From Elysia chlorotica (taxonomy: Eukaryota > Mollusca > Gastropoda > Plakobranchidae), in the NCBI GenBank assembly GCA_003991915.1, contig RQTK01000441.1, positions 233,599-297,598 of the forward strand: a DNA stretch of 64,000 nucleotides, in the 5' to 3' direction. The translations under genes were made by a program, and so were the position numbers. The notes beneath the pieces are model-generated. The model did not search any database. It was not told the origin of the DNA and was given only the letters and a program-made list of their open reading frames with translations. Positions 37,140-50,644 of the stretch are shown in pieces (the stretch's first letter is position 1; every line of letters begins with the position of its first letter).

Positions 37140-38036
37140 TAGAATGTAAGTTTTCTCAAAGATACCCACACGAAGACCTGAGCAAGAACTGGGACACAAA
37201 ATGCGAAATCAAGGGTCCGAATCGCCTGAGCAAACTTCTAAAGGGCGTTTCAAAAAAATGTTGTCACTTGACCAACTTTACGACCTTGTGCCATTGACAA
37301 GTGCAGTCGTAAAAACATGCTCTAGACCTAGACAAAGAAAGATGTCGATGAAGGCACAAGGAAAGAAGTGGACCATCACATGGGCAAACAAAGAACAGAA
37401 GCGCCCAGCTTGGCCAGTTTGCTGGCGATGCGTCCTCTTTTTACTGGCCATGCGCTGGCGATGAATCACTGGAGCGCCTTGAACAATAATTATATCAAGG
37501 CAACAGCTCGCTTCTCTCTCTGTATAGAATCTCTATCTCTATTTGTCTCTGTTTCTCTCTCTCTCTCTTTCTTTCTCTCCGACATAAGTGGACCGTCGCC
37601 TGAACAAACAAAGAAGAGAAGGGCCCGGATTTTCATGACGTTGCACCACAGGCGATGAAAACAGCACGGGGACGTCCAGCCTGATATCCTGGATCCTCCA
37701 GTTCCAATCAAAGCATCCAGGAGGCCAAAACCTACAGTGCAGAAGAAACCAGAATCTACCAGAACCTAGCCCAGAATCAATTCTACAACAGCACCAATCA
37801 GCTGGATAGCTCTTTTGTTCAGCGTTGTTGTTGGGGTTTTGTGTTGTTGTTTTTTTCTCTCTTTTGTTTTCTTTCTTTGGCTGTTGTTTGTTTTCAAAGC
37901 CAGATATGACAGCAGAGCAATAACACGCCCATAGATGCTAAACAATCATCTCTCCATCAGTCATTATGCAGCATTAGCCTGTTCGTCATCATATTAGTAT
38001 GGTGCGCTAAATGGCATTCTAAACTAAAGCTCAATC

Positions 38037-38038
<2 letters not shown>
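37140..38038. other. Intron, no gene seen
   Basis: Includes a short TC/TTTC patch (37512-37578). Two similar phrases, AAGAAGTGGACCATCACATG and ATAAGTGGACCGTCGCCTGA, each precede CAAACAAAGAA at 37365 and 37586, suggesting a degenerate ~220-bp duplication. Confidence 0.5.

Positions 38039-38040
<2 letters not shown>

Positions 38041-38106
<66 letters not shown>
38041..38106. repeat. (TC)n microsatellite
   Basis: A TC run of about 33 units. Confidence 0.96.
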
Positions 38107-38110
<4 letters not shown>

Positions 38111-38322
38111 CTCTCTGTATCTCTCTCTCAGAATTGTTAAAAACTAGATCTTGTTCGGGAGCTCGAGCAACATGTTTAATGTTTCACCAAACCGGATATG
38201 ATAACTAGAACACACGCACACAAACGTCTCTAAGAGGTCATACAGTTTAATTAGGCCAGTTCTTTCTCAATCAGTGATTTTTTATAACGTCAACCTCAAT
38301 AATAACGACATGTCTCTTCCTA

Positions 38323-38326
<4 letters not shown>

Positions 38327-38400
<74 letters not shown>
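38327..38400. repeat. (TC)n microsatellite
   Basis: A TC run of about 32 units flanked by TTTC. Confidence 0.96.
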
Positions 38401-38767
38401 ACTCTCAGTCCATTAACAAACACCATCAAAATAAAAATGTGTGTGTGTTTCCTTCTGTAGTTCACCTTCTCTCACACCCATTCTCATAATTATCAAAATC
38501 CCTTTCACACACCCCTTTTTCCATATCTATTGCTTCTTCCTCCAACGCCTCTTATTTCTTATATCTTCTTTCTCATTCCAACCCTTCTGGATCCAATAAC
38601 AAAATAGCACGAAGAAGATGGCAAGGGAACAAAGGTATCTCCAAAGCTGCCAATTTTTAACTTGGCATTGAAAGCAAAAGTGGGAAATTTGAAGGTAGCA
38701 TTTCAAGCCTTCAGAAACGCGTTCGCAGTTGGAGGCGTACATTCTTCGCTACATCATTAAACAGTAG

Positions 38768-38775
38768 GGAGAGAG

Positions 38776-38818
<43 letters not shown>

Positions 38819-38945
38819 CAGACAGACAGATAGACAAAAAGGCAGACAGACAGACAGAAAGAGACAGAGAGAGAAACGAACAGACAGACAGAAAAAGAGA
38901 AAGAGAGAGACCTAGAGAGGCAGAGAGAAATAGACACGGAGAGAG
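38768..38945. repeat. (GA)n and degenerate GACA tract
   Basis: GA then GACAGACAGACAGAAA-type sequence. Confidence 0.92.
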
Positions 38946-39059
38946 AAACAAACCGGGCAACAGTTGGCTGGTTGGATTTTGCCCTTTCTCTTCAGTTCTC
39001 TCTGTCTGGGGTTTCATCTTGCCACTGTAATGATAAATTAAACTTCAAGGTTTACGACC

Positions 39060-40425
<1,366 letters not shown>

Positions 40426-40429
40426 GGAG

Positions 40430-40765
40430 GATCCACCTTGCGGGCCGGTCTCAAGACTTTCGTCTGACAATTTCTATGTACATGTACCACCATGAAGAGA
40501 CATAGCGGGCCTCAACGACTATCAGTTTGTTGCCTCATGCAGCCAAATTACTGGTGGTAATGACCCAACAAACAGGGAACGATGCCGCCTGATCAGTTTT
40601 CGAACCCACGACTTCATTACTACAACCCGCGCGCACTCTCGGCCACAATGTTATACATGTAGGGACTACTGACACCGACCCAATTGGCGGGGAACAACGC
40701 ATCATCATCAGAGTTTGAATTCAAGATCTCCGGTTGTGGAGGTACAGTGTATTCCTAAATCACCA
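40430..40765 (-). mobile_element. SINE-like repeats, one long and one head fragment
   Basis: GCCGGTCTCAAGACTTTCGT, AATGACCCAACAAACAGGGA and TCGAACCCACGACTTCATTA, then a second head-like piece from 40665 with ACTGACACCGACCCAATTGG and TTTGAATTCAAGATCTCC. Confidence 0.7.
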
Positions 40766-40969
40766 GCTGGCTTCACTTCGATCGAATACTTCTTAATAAA
40801 GGTAAAATATTTACCACTATTGGGTTTGATCTTGATCATTTCATAATAATTATTACTTCGGCAGCATACGGTAGCCCTGATCATGCCCCTCTATAACAGA
40901 ACAGAGTGTTCTAGACGGCTATGCCCTGACACAGAGGCCAGCTGGACAACATTAATGTCTCTCTAGCCG

Positions 40970-41620
40970 TTTGTCTGCCTTTAATCATATTATCCCAACA
41001 CTTTAGGACCGTTAAGACTCGGTCCAGAGTTTTTAACTTAATGCCAAAAACGCAGATGTGCACACTTTCTTACACTTCTTGCCTAACGTTGTATTAATGG
41101 TTCCCGGGCCCAAGTCTGTCTTTAATCACAAGTTCCAGTATTCTAGAAACGTTAAGACCAGGCTCACACCCAGCCGGCGTTCAATCCAGAGTTTTAAACT
41201 TAAGGCTCCAAAAGTGGATCTTTATTTTGTACGCATTTTCTTACACTTAATCTCCTATATCTATTGTTCCCTGACCCATATCTACCATAAACCGCAAGCT
41301 TCAGCATTCTGAGAACGTTAAGACCAGGCTCACGTCTAGCCAGTGAACCCAGAGCCATTAAAAATTAAAAACTCATTAATTTAATGTCCAAAAAGGCGGA
41401 TATTATTATAGTATATTGCATAGCGTATGTTAACTGTTCCCTGGCTCATCTCTCTTTTTCTAACCAAGTTCTGGACTCTACTTAAGTTAAAACCCGGCCC
41501 GTGTCTGGCCATAGTGAAACAATGTTGTTATCATAACGCTCAAAAAGCGGATATTGTACGCATTTCCCTACACTTTCTTGTATATTACACTGATATGGCT
41601 GGGTTGTGTGGCAGTAAGTT
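40970..41620 (+). repeat. Degenerate ~165-bp tandem repeat, about four units
   Basis: Motifs recur in a fixed order: TTCTNGAAACGTTAAGACCAGG (41003, 41149, 41314 and ~41477), CAGAGTTTTTAACTTAA-like, AAAAGCGGAT, CGCATTTTCTTACACTT, and GTTCCCTGGCCCAT. Spacing is about 142-165 bp. Confidence 0.82.
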
Positions 41621-42625
41621 CTGTCATTCTTTCATAGCATTTAGATCCAAAAGTACTAAGACTATGCGTACATATTATGTGAGGCAACCAGGCTGAATCA
41701 GTCGCTAATATAAGTTTTGAGCTACACCCCTCTAAACATTTAAAACATAATTTTATTGACCATATTCATTTTCAAACTAACTTGATTTCTCTGGTTCTGG
41801 GAATGAGTATATTTTTCTCAACTTAAAGTGCATTTGCAATGCTTGCTAACACAAAAATTGAGAAAGCTAAATTAACCTTGGATGCCTCACAAATAACCTA
41901 TTTTTCCTGCTAAGAATTGCCTATGCCAACTGCGTAAATCCCACCACTCCGAGAACGAGAACCGGCGTGATTGTGTAAAACCCTATCCTTCTCTGATGAA
42001 AAAAAACAACCTTGAAATCTTAAACCCCTTCGTTTCCTTAGCTGCGGGCGTAAGAAAAGAGAGATAACAGTTTCATTTTGCTTCCGGATCGATCCGGAAT
42101 GGTCTTGTCTGAGATCTAATCGCATTTCGATGAGAGTGAGAAACAACACCACAACACACACAGACACACACACATATAAATAAACACAAACCCACAAACA
42201 TGAAAAGAATTATTTCATTTTACTGCGAAAGACAATATACACGCGCTGGTTGGTTCGATAGATTCTTAACGCCCCAAGACAGCAGCTAATAATATCACGG
42301 ATGAGTCCCACTGACAATGTCTGATAATGAGTTGCTGTCACCCACAGCCAGAGTGGGAGTAACGATTCGAACATTCCTTACCATGTAACGTATGTGGCTG
42401 TAATTGATTGAAATGATAAGTAGCTGTCACATCATGCTGTTGTGTGGTTGGAACCGTGTGGTCAGGATGAGACCTTCCTAATGCATATGTATCGTTTACT
42501 TTCTAGTTCCAGTGCTAATTCTGTTATCAAGTTAACAACTAGATTCTGGTTATTAGGTTATCTAGGATTGAGAAGCAGCGTGGCATGCGGGAGGATTGGT
42601 TCTACTGGATTACAACCTTAGTTGG
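41621..42625. other. Intron, no gene seen
   Basis: Unique AT-rich sequence with a short CA run (42145-42175). Confidence 0.5.
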
Positions 42626-42629
42626 TATA

Positions 42630-42725
42630 CACCACCACCACCACCACCACCACCAGAAGCAGTAGTTGCAGTAGCAACACCATCATCAACAGTAGTAGTA
42701 ATACTGTAGTAGCAGCAGCTGTAGT
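42630..42725. repeat. (CAC)n and mixed triplet repeat
   Basis: Eight CAC/ACC units, followed by AGCAGTAGTTGCAGTAGCAA and AGTAGTAGTAAT-type triplets. Confidence 0.9.
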
Positions 42726-42845
42726 ATGTGAGAAAAGCAAAACATCACTAGCGACAACAAACCGCTAGCTGTTCAGGGCAATCGAAGCACACGCCGGCGA
42801 CTTAGTCTAGACCGGACTAGACAAATATTTACAGTCATTATATAA

Positions 42846-43078
42846 TGACGTGGGTCTACTGGTTGGACCGGTGTCAGTTCAACACCGGCTTCCGACGCAA
42901 AAGGTCCGTGGCTCAAGCACTGGTGATTTCGCTCCCTTCGGATTGGGTCGGTGTCATTGTATCTCCGCCTGTCTCGTGTGTGGCAGCACATAACATTTTC
43001 AGACCATAAGCTTTGGAGCCCGTCCATAATATAATAGCCTATAATCGTGCTGAAGTTGGACGTTAAACCAACTCAAAT
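42846..43078 (+). mobile_element. SINE-like repeat, best full-length example (plus orientation)
   Basis: Reads 5'-3' as head GGTCCGTGGCTCAAGCAC (B-box-like), then TTGGGTCGGTGTCATTG, GTGTGTGGCAGCACATAAC, AGCCCGTCCATAATATAATA and tail GTTGGACGTTAAACCAACTC. It is ~230 bp and defines the orientation used for the other copies. The tail is conserved in most copies, as expected for LINE-mobilised SINEs. Confidence 0.85.
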
Positions 43079-43079
43079 G

Positions 43080-45230
43080 AAGGCTCGGAACACGGGATCA
43101 ACCTCTAGGTGTAGAGAAAGATGTTAACACTAGACTAGATCAGTGTTGAAGTAACTAGGTACAGCAGAGTGTACACCAGGTGTCCTTGCTAGTTAAAACA
43201 GTTTAAGTCAATACACAGGGTGGGAAAGGGGGGGGGGTATCTCAGTACATGTACACCTTGTACACACCGCCCTCCGCTTGAAGTATTGATAGCCTACTTT
43301 TTTTTTTTTTAATCTAGTCAAGGCTAAAGGTGCTGGCATAAACAGTGTGGATTCGATCTCTGTTCAAGATTTTGTTTCCCTGTCCTATCGGTCACTGTTA
43401 AGCTAGACCCAGTTCTAGGTGTGTCGTAGCGTGTTTTGTCCAGTCGCTGTCATTCATTCATAACGTGACTCTCAACCACTTATAACGCTGTCACACACGC
43501 AGACATACACACGACCTTGTTTCACGCAAATAATCCCCGATGGCAAGAACAAGTCTGGCTGGAAGACCTACAAGATTCAGTAAGAAGAGCAATTGTCAAA
43601 CGAGCAAGAACTGCAAGGTTTCCCCACTGTCTCCTCATACAATAGGATTTCTTGGGAAACCTAGGCTGGATAGTGGATAGACACCTAAAGACGGAAGAAT
43701 TTCGTTAATTCCCTAACACCTGGCTTGAGCGCCTTTTATTAAAGGAATTAAGAGGTCTGTGTCCCTGACGAGAAACTAGTAGGAAAACTCAAAAAGATTT
43801 CTGGAGTTTTGCCTGAATAAAAAATAACTGTCTAACTTTTGTTAATATCGTGCCGCTGTTTCCCCAAACACCTTTTTAGGGGGTTCCTTCAACTAAGCTT
43901 CCCCCCTGCTCTAACCATAACTCAATTCTCCACTATTAAGCTAATGGGTTTTATTCCGAATCTCAGCCTGGATGGAAGTTCTAGTTTCTAAAAGTATTGA
44001 TTTTAAAAGGAGATTACCAAAGTCGACAAAAATTTAAGCTCCTTTGAGTAGCTTATAATTCCTGGAAAAAAGCAGTTTTTCCAATATGAAGTTGGCAAAT
44101 CTTAAGCCAGATTACCTCGTACAAGACAGCAGATACACAGCACTATGCCTTGCTGCTCTCCTACTAAGGACCAGTTCTCAACATATTCTAAATCAAATTT
44201 TTCTATCAAGAGATTTCGGCCAAGATAACCACACAAAAAAAGAAAAAAGAAAAGTATATGACTAAAAAAAACGAAAGAGTGAAAAATTCCACTACTACTT
44301 GAGATGAATCTCGAACCGCCATTATCACCCCCAGGGTAGTTTTCTGAATATCTGAAGAGTAGTCAGTACCACCACAGTTCCTTAAGGGGTAAAGATTTGA
44401 TAGAGCTAACCAAATTTGCAAGTCCCCAAGCTTCTTAAATTGAGGCTTTTTTCAAAGCTATGACTTGGTGGGCTTCTCAGATTCTGCCACAGAACAGCTT
44501 AGTAACCTGCACTAAGACAGAGGCATTCCACCAATGACCACTAATTGTCTAAGTTCCTGGTACCAGGTTAGCACTTCTGGCCTTGTGCAGGCTCAGAAAT
44601 AGTGAGAAGGCGAGGAGGGGAGGGGAGTCATCAGGCTTATATGTAATATGATTTGTGTCTGATCAGTGATAAATTTAGCAGCATCTCCTAGTTCAACTTA
44701 ATTAAGATATAGGTTCCTATATTGGGCGCAGGTCCTATACGGCGATAGGCCCCTAGACCAACGCCACTCAAGTTTATCAACACGTTAAAGGTTAACCCCA
44801 TCCACGGTGTCGCCTGGTTCAGATAAAAGGAGACAAAAAGAGAAGAAGCATAATTAGAGACCGGTCGAGGGATGGAAAGTGGAGAGAGAGAGAGAGAGAA
44901 TCTCTCTCTCTCTCTCTGCTCTATTGACATTCTCCTATATCAGTCAATCACTTGTACACACAACTCCGTCAGAGGGTGGCGTCGACCTTCAGATAGCACG
45001 GGTCAGCGTGAAGCACCCAAGTCAACCCCTCAGCACTTATCAGTAGCGCGTCAAGCCTTTCATTCACCAATATGGTCATCATTATGCAATTCGACGCTAC
45101 AATGCAAAGTGCACACACTTGTGGCGGCTAGCAAATTCGAACTTCCGATAGTCATTTATTCAGTGCTTACATTCAGTTTAAGCTCAAGTCTTTCGCGTAT
45201 TTAGGTGGCCCCTTTTGGGAGAATAAGAAG
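43080..45230. other. Intron, mostly featureless
   Basis: G-run at 43228-43235 and T-run at 43298-43310. A short self-complementary GA-TC junction at 44882-44918 (GAGAGAGAGAATCTCTCTCTC) can fold into a hairpin. A possible degraded SINE piece lies at 44715-44790. No gene was seen. Confidence 0.5.
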
Positions 45231-45234
45231 TGAT

Positions 45235-45430
45235 AGAAGAAGAAGAAGAAGAAGAAGAAGAAGAAGAAGAAGAAGAAGAAGAAGAAGAAGAAGAAGAAGA
45301 AGAAGAAGAAGAAGAAGAAGAAGAAGAAGAAGAAGAAGAAGAAGAAGAAGAAGAAGAAGAAGAAGAAGAAGAAGAAGAAGAAGAAGAAGAAGAAGAAGAA
45401 GAGGGAGGAGGAGGAGGAGGAGGAGGGGGA
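45235..45430. repeat. (AAG)n array grading into (GAG)n
   Basis: About 55 AAG units, then GAGGAGGAG. Poly-Glu, poly-Arg, poly-Ser, poly-Leu and poly-Phe ORFs are repeat translations. Confidence 0.98.
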
Positions 45431-45698
45431 GGAGACGAGGAGAAAAAATACAGGTAAAAAATACAGGAAAACATACAACATCATAACAAAGAAGCTTAAA
45501 ACAACCATGCACAATGCACATAAGTTACAGTCTAAGATTACCTAATGGATATATACAATAAAATCACGGTAGTCTCGGTCTTTCGAGCTACTTGGCACCT
45601 ATTTCCACACCAATACATTTCTTCAGGTCGAACAACAACCATACAAGCTAAATTGTGTAAATGTCTCGCCTTCTCCTTTTTTTTTAATCGTGGTATTT

Positions 45699-45811
<113 letters not shown>

Positions 45812-47205
45812 ACATAATATGTCAAGAACTTGTTACAAAAAGTTACCGATTCTGTAGCGATAAGGACGCTTGCCACGTGAGAGGTTATCACAAGAATCTT
45901 TCAATTACTTGGGAGTAAACAGCAGGAGCGCAAAGAACCGTGGCATGACATTTTGTTACATAACTAGCAGTGTACACACACAGATCACCATCTAAACATA
46001 ATTTATGGAGACATGCTTATTTCAGAGCGTGATGAAGACTGCCAGTCAAGAAATAAACCCAAAAGTGGCATGATAAAGTAATAATTAATCCGGCATCAGC
46101 TTTTGTGAGAAGTTTGAAAACAAAACACCATCCACATGATTATGTAAACAACTAGTTGAGGGGAACTGAAGACAGGCGGCCTTGGAAAAAAAAAAAGAAA
46201 TAATCGTATGCTTATCAGAATAGAAATGTAGTGAGTTAAACGATGCAGCCGATTGTTTGCCAAAACGACCTTCACCTATATCCACAAAAAATTATTAAAG
46301 AAAAGAAAATAATCTACCAAGGAATACTGACCAATAATATAAAAGTGTGGATTTAAGAAGCCTCAAAGTCCAACATTTCAAACACACACACACAAACACA
46401 AATAAGAATGATAAATAAGGAAGGCAGTGGGACAAGAAATAGGAATCCATAATAGTTATAATTGTGCAAGAATTAAAAGTGGTGGAAAGAATACGTCGCA
46501 AATGGTTTAATCATGAATCTTTTCCTTGTCTTACGCTGTCTGTGGATATTTTTCTTTGGTTAGCAGTGGGTAAATAGAATTATTCCAGAGTGTCGCAAAG
46601 AGGATTATACACGTCAACATCAGGGGGCGGGGGGACAACCCACATAATGATGCACAGAGCTGGGACTGCTGAAAAACGAACTGACAGTAAATATATTAAA
46701 CCAGAAAAACATCTATGACTCTATCGCAATTTTGAAGATACATGTATCAATGGGGACAAAATACAAGAGCAGTGGCGCAGAAAACAAGTAAAATTGTGAA
46801 ACGAAAGTGGGAGTAGCTAGACAGGAACATATTTAGCGCTGCTTTTCAGGCAACAATACTCAATAACATAATAATATTATTATTTTATTAGTTATAAGAC
46901 CGCAATCACATCTACATCCTTCTATTACATTTTGAAACTGCTGCTGGGGGTAGGACAAAAAGCAGATTATGAGCAGCCCGCCAGCCTTGCAGAAAATGAG
47001 TGGGCATCTTGTTGCGTGGACGCCTCTTCATCCGCAGTAAGGCTTCACGGTTAATGGCGACAGGGCGAGAGCCCAGCGTCCGAGATTCACCATTTACACA
47101 CCTTATAAGTTTCCCGAGCAAATTTTTGATATCTTCGACCCGGAAACTGTATGTGGGTGAAGGTTATTTCACGTAATGTACAGAAAAAAATAAATATTAA
47201 AAAGA
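45812..47205. other. Intron, no gene seen
   Basis: Unique AT-rich sequence with an A-run near 46186. No coding or repeat signal. Confidence 0.5.
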
Positions 47206-47206
47206 G

Positions 47207-47207
<1 letters not shown>

Positions 47208-47249
<42 letters not shown>
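47208..47249. repeat. (GA)n microsatellite
   Basis: A GA run of about 19 units. Confidence 0.95.
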
Positions 47250-47252
<3 letters not shown>

Positions 47253-47986
47253 CCAGTCAGAAAGAGACCCAGAGTCTCGGCCCAGTGTGGAAAAAACTCA
47301 CGACCTAGGAAGCATGAACTTATCTTGTTCGGGGTATAATCGGTCTTTCCAAAACGTCTTTTTAACCGAGCGATGTGCGACTGAAAAAACGGTGTGTAGG
47401 GCATGTTAGATGTGTATATTGTACTTTTAATTGCTATCAAGCTGACTCCCTTTTAGTATGCCTCCTTGTTCCCCTCTCTTTCTCTCTCAGAGTTTTCCAC
47501 CACGCCCAGCACTAGGGACAAAGTCTAATATTGGAGAAGACGAGAAAGTTCACGCTGTAGGAGGAGGGGATACAGTCGACACTGACTCACCAACTGTCAC
47601 ATTTAATGACACAAACAATCTCCCCCTCCAGTGTGTGTGTGTGTGGGGGGGGGGGAGGACCATTGGTCATTGACTGATCCATCTACTCGAGAGAATCTTC
47701 TGACGTGTGAAAAACATAAAAAGCCACGTGACCTTTAATCAGTTTGTTATTGATACACCGACATAAAACAAACGAAACAAGAGAGGAAGCGTACACTCAG
47801 CACAGTCACCTCTACACAAGAAAACATCGACTGGTAAACAAATAACATAAATAAAAAAAATATTATTTTTTTTTAATCAACAAAAACAAAAACAAATCGA
47901 CAGGTTCCTTCAGTTTAGTTGAGGCGAATGAAGGATCAAAACAGGAATACTGCGCAGGATTGGCCAAACAAATGGTGCATTGATAA

Positions 47987-48060
47987 ATGAGTGAGTGAGT
48001 TTGTTTTACGGCACGTCAGCACGGTAACGGCTATGTTGTGCCCATGATGTCCTCAGACAG
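47987..48060 (+). mobile_element. SINE-like fragment of a second family
   Basis: ATGAGTGAGTGAGTTTGTTT followed by TACGGCACGTCAGCACGGTA and GGCTATGTTGTGCCC. A GTGAGTGAGTTTAGTTTTACG-type core is common in gastropod genomes as I know them. A shorter relative is at about 6838. Confidence 0.6.
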
Positions 48061-48149
48061 TTAATGCATTATACTAGTAGCAACGGTGACTCCTTTATCT
48101 CTCTGAATAATAAAAGCGTAAAAAATGTGCGTAAAAGGGTTGGTTAAAA

Positions 48150-48620
48150 TTAAAAAGGTATATACAGTATGCATTGACAAAACTCAAGACAAAAATATGG
48201 AGAGACAAGAACATTGCACTCTGTTCCATAATCAGACTGATGGTCCTTGATCATTTCAATGTTCCTATACGCTAGTGAGACACGGATCCTTACAGCAGAG
48301 TTAGGTTAGAGAAAAAGATACGCGCTACAGAAACAAGACGCTGTCGAAGACTTTTTGGACATATCATACAAAGATCATGTTACCAATGATTAAGTGAGAA
48401 ACTGTCAGGCATGGTATTGTGGCCTGTGTGTCCACCTCTGTCAGAAAGCGCAAATTCAATAACGAGATCAACATGACTTGCGGTGGACAGAAAAAGAGAC
48501 GGGAAGACAACATAATGGACAGGTGTTAAGCCTTCGAAAGGCTGAAAACAAAGATGGGTTGATGTGGTTGCCTGATCATTCTTGGTGTCCAGAAGATCAT
48601 CTAGACAAAGGGATAAGTAA
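48150..48620 (+). mobile_element. Decayed LINE: C-terminal end of reverse-transcriptase ORF
   Basis: Conceptual translation in shifting frames gives LTKLKTKIWRDKNIALCS, then YASETRILTAEL, DISYKDHVTND, GQKKRREDNI and a final SFLVSRRSS. This order matches the 3' end of LINE reverse-transcriptase ORFs, whose typical wording is YxSETWTLTAxLE, LLxISYxDHVTNEEV, GRQKKRWEDNI and SxVVPRRSSRL. At least three in-frame stops and several frameshifts make it non-functional. Only the 3' end is present, as expected from 5' truncation. I cannot assign the clade. Confidence 0.82.
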
Positions 48621-48819
48621 GAAAGTAAAAAAGTAAGTTCGTTAGTTATATTAATAAAAAATGTATTATACGAGTCCCACTCGATAACCGACATCTGCAA
48701 GGTCCACTGTACAGGGACACACAACTTGAACTGAACGAGCGATAAGTGGAATGAAACAAGCCCGAACTGGGACGATACAGAGACCTTAACAAGACCCTTA
48801 GAACTGTCTTGGCGACGAG

Positions 48820-49990
48820 TTGTGTTCCATCTATTAGTGTCAGAATTCAGACAACATGAAAATAAAGCTTTCAAACAGATAAAGACAAGCAAAGGGGAGA
48901 GGTAAACACACACGCATAAATGGATCTTATATGGACGTATGGACCTAGAAGATAAGAGAATGATACATTCAAGAAAGTCAAATCTTGTGCTGCAGAAGGC
49001 TCTTACAAATCCCGTGAAGACAAATCATCATTATTCTGTCTTTCACGCTGTCAGCATTTAAGAAAACATAAAAACTAACCTTGCAAGGTAGGTAGATGTT
49101 GATACAAGAAGAGATACGATGAGAGGGAGAAGTAAACACAAAAGCACAACCACGGATGTAATGAAGCCATAAAAGAAGTGAATATTCAAGTAGCCAAGAC
49201 TTGGGCCCAGAAAAGAAAATTATAGTCTAAGGCTGCACTAAACAAGGTCTCGCACCATTCCTATACGGGACATCGTCGTCTGTCTATGACAGTGCCAGTA
49301 TTTGAGGAACAAACAACCAAACAAAAAATAACCTTCTCTACCACGTAGATATAGGACAGAACGGTAAATACACAAGCACATAAAAGAGAACCGAACTACC
49401 AGAAGCCAAAACTGGATCGACACAGAAAACTAAACAAAACCCCAAGAACTTAGTTAACTGCGAGACTTTTAAATTTAAAGTGTCAACCCCTTTGGAAAGC
49501 ATAAAAACAAACCTCTCAACCATGTGATTTAGATAATTGTAAAACCAAGACAGATAAGAAGGAAAGAAACTTAACAAGACACAAGGGTGTTCCTTAAGGA
49601 GAGTTATCTTAAATCTTATGTCACCGTGTCAGCATTTCGAAATCGACAAAAAATATTTACTAACCTTTACAGCGGGTGGACAGATAAGAAAGGAAACTAA
49701 AAACGCAAGCAATAACAAGTGAAAATGGAAAAAAACAGATTATATAAAACTGGAACGTGACAGAGAACGAAACAAAAAGCTTATGGAATTCACTGACGGC
49801 ATGTCATTCTTCTCCTGTCAGTCTTTTTGTCAGCGATTATAATACATGAAAACTAACCTTGAGAAGCAGGTGGAGATCGATACACGGACAGATAAGACAG
49901 AAATGTAAATATACAAGCATAATGAACTCTGATAGCAACGTGCACGATCCATTCAAAGAAGCCCAAACTGGAACGTAACGAACTTAGTGT
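48820..49990. repeat. Degenerate ~180-240-bp tandem repeat, five to six units
   Basis: Each unit contains, in order, GTGTCAGCATTT-like, AACATAAAAACTAACCTTG, GGTGGAGATNGATACA-like, GACAGATAAGA, GTAAACACACAAGCA and AGCCCAAACTGGAACG-like blocks, seen near 48830, 49050, 49290, 49480, 49640 and 49815. On the minus strand each has a pyrimidine-rich stretch ending in AAG and GTTAGT or a variant. Confidence 0.72.
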
Positions 49991-50065
49991 AATAAGTACA
50001 CAAGACCGATTTTCGTGGAGTGCCGATCAATGCAAGTAGCTGTGCATTAAATCAGACGAGCGCGT

Positions 50066-50088
50066 GTTCTCTCTCTCTCTCTCTCTCT

Positions 50089-50150
<62 letters not shown>

Positions 50151-50200
50151 CTCTCTTTTTTTTTTTTCTCCCCCCCCTCTCTCTCTCCCTCTCTCTACTA
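50066..50200. repeat. (TC)n tract with a T-run and C-run
   Basis: TC runs, then 13 T and CCCCCCC, then more TC. Confidence 0.95.
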
Positions 50201-50418
50201 TGTGTCAACATTCAGTCCCGGGGGCCCGCCTCCAATACATGTATCTGCTTCTATGTTGACTTGGCCACTACAATGAGACAATTGACTGCCAAGTATAGAA
50301 AAAAAGCACAAGTACATGGTAGATGATTTCCAACGACAACATGACTACACTTTACCTAAAGCTCTTAGCAGGTTTTGGTGTATTCGCAATGGTGAACTTG
50401 TTGTGATATAAGTAATTA

Positions 50419-50601
<183 letters not shown>

Positions 50602-50644
50602 TAGCAGCAGTACTAGTAGTAGCAGCAGCAGTGTTAGTAGAAAC

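Noticed and set aside
37201..37464. 87-residue plus-strand ORF
   Set aside because: Overlaps a degenerate local duplication, and its composition and context give no support for coding.
48380..48913. 177-residue minus-strand ORF as a gene
   Set aside because: The left part is antisense to the decayed LINE tail and the right part lies in a degenerate repeat. No domain is recognisable.
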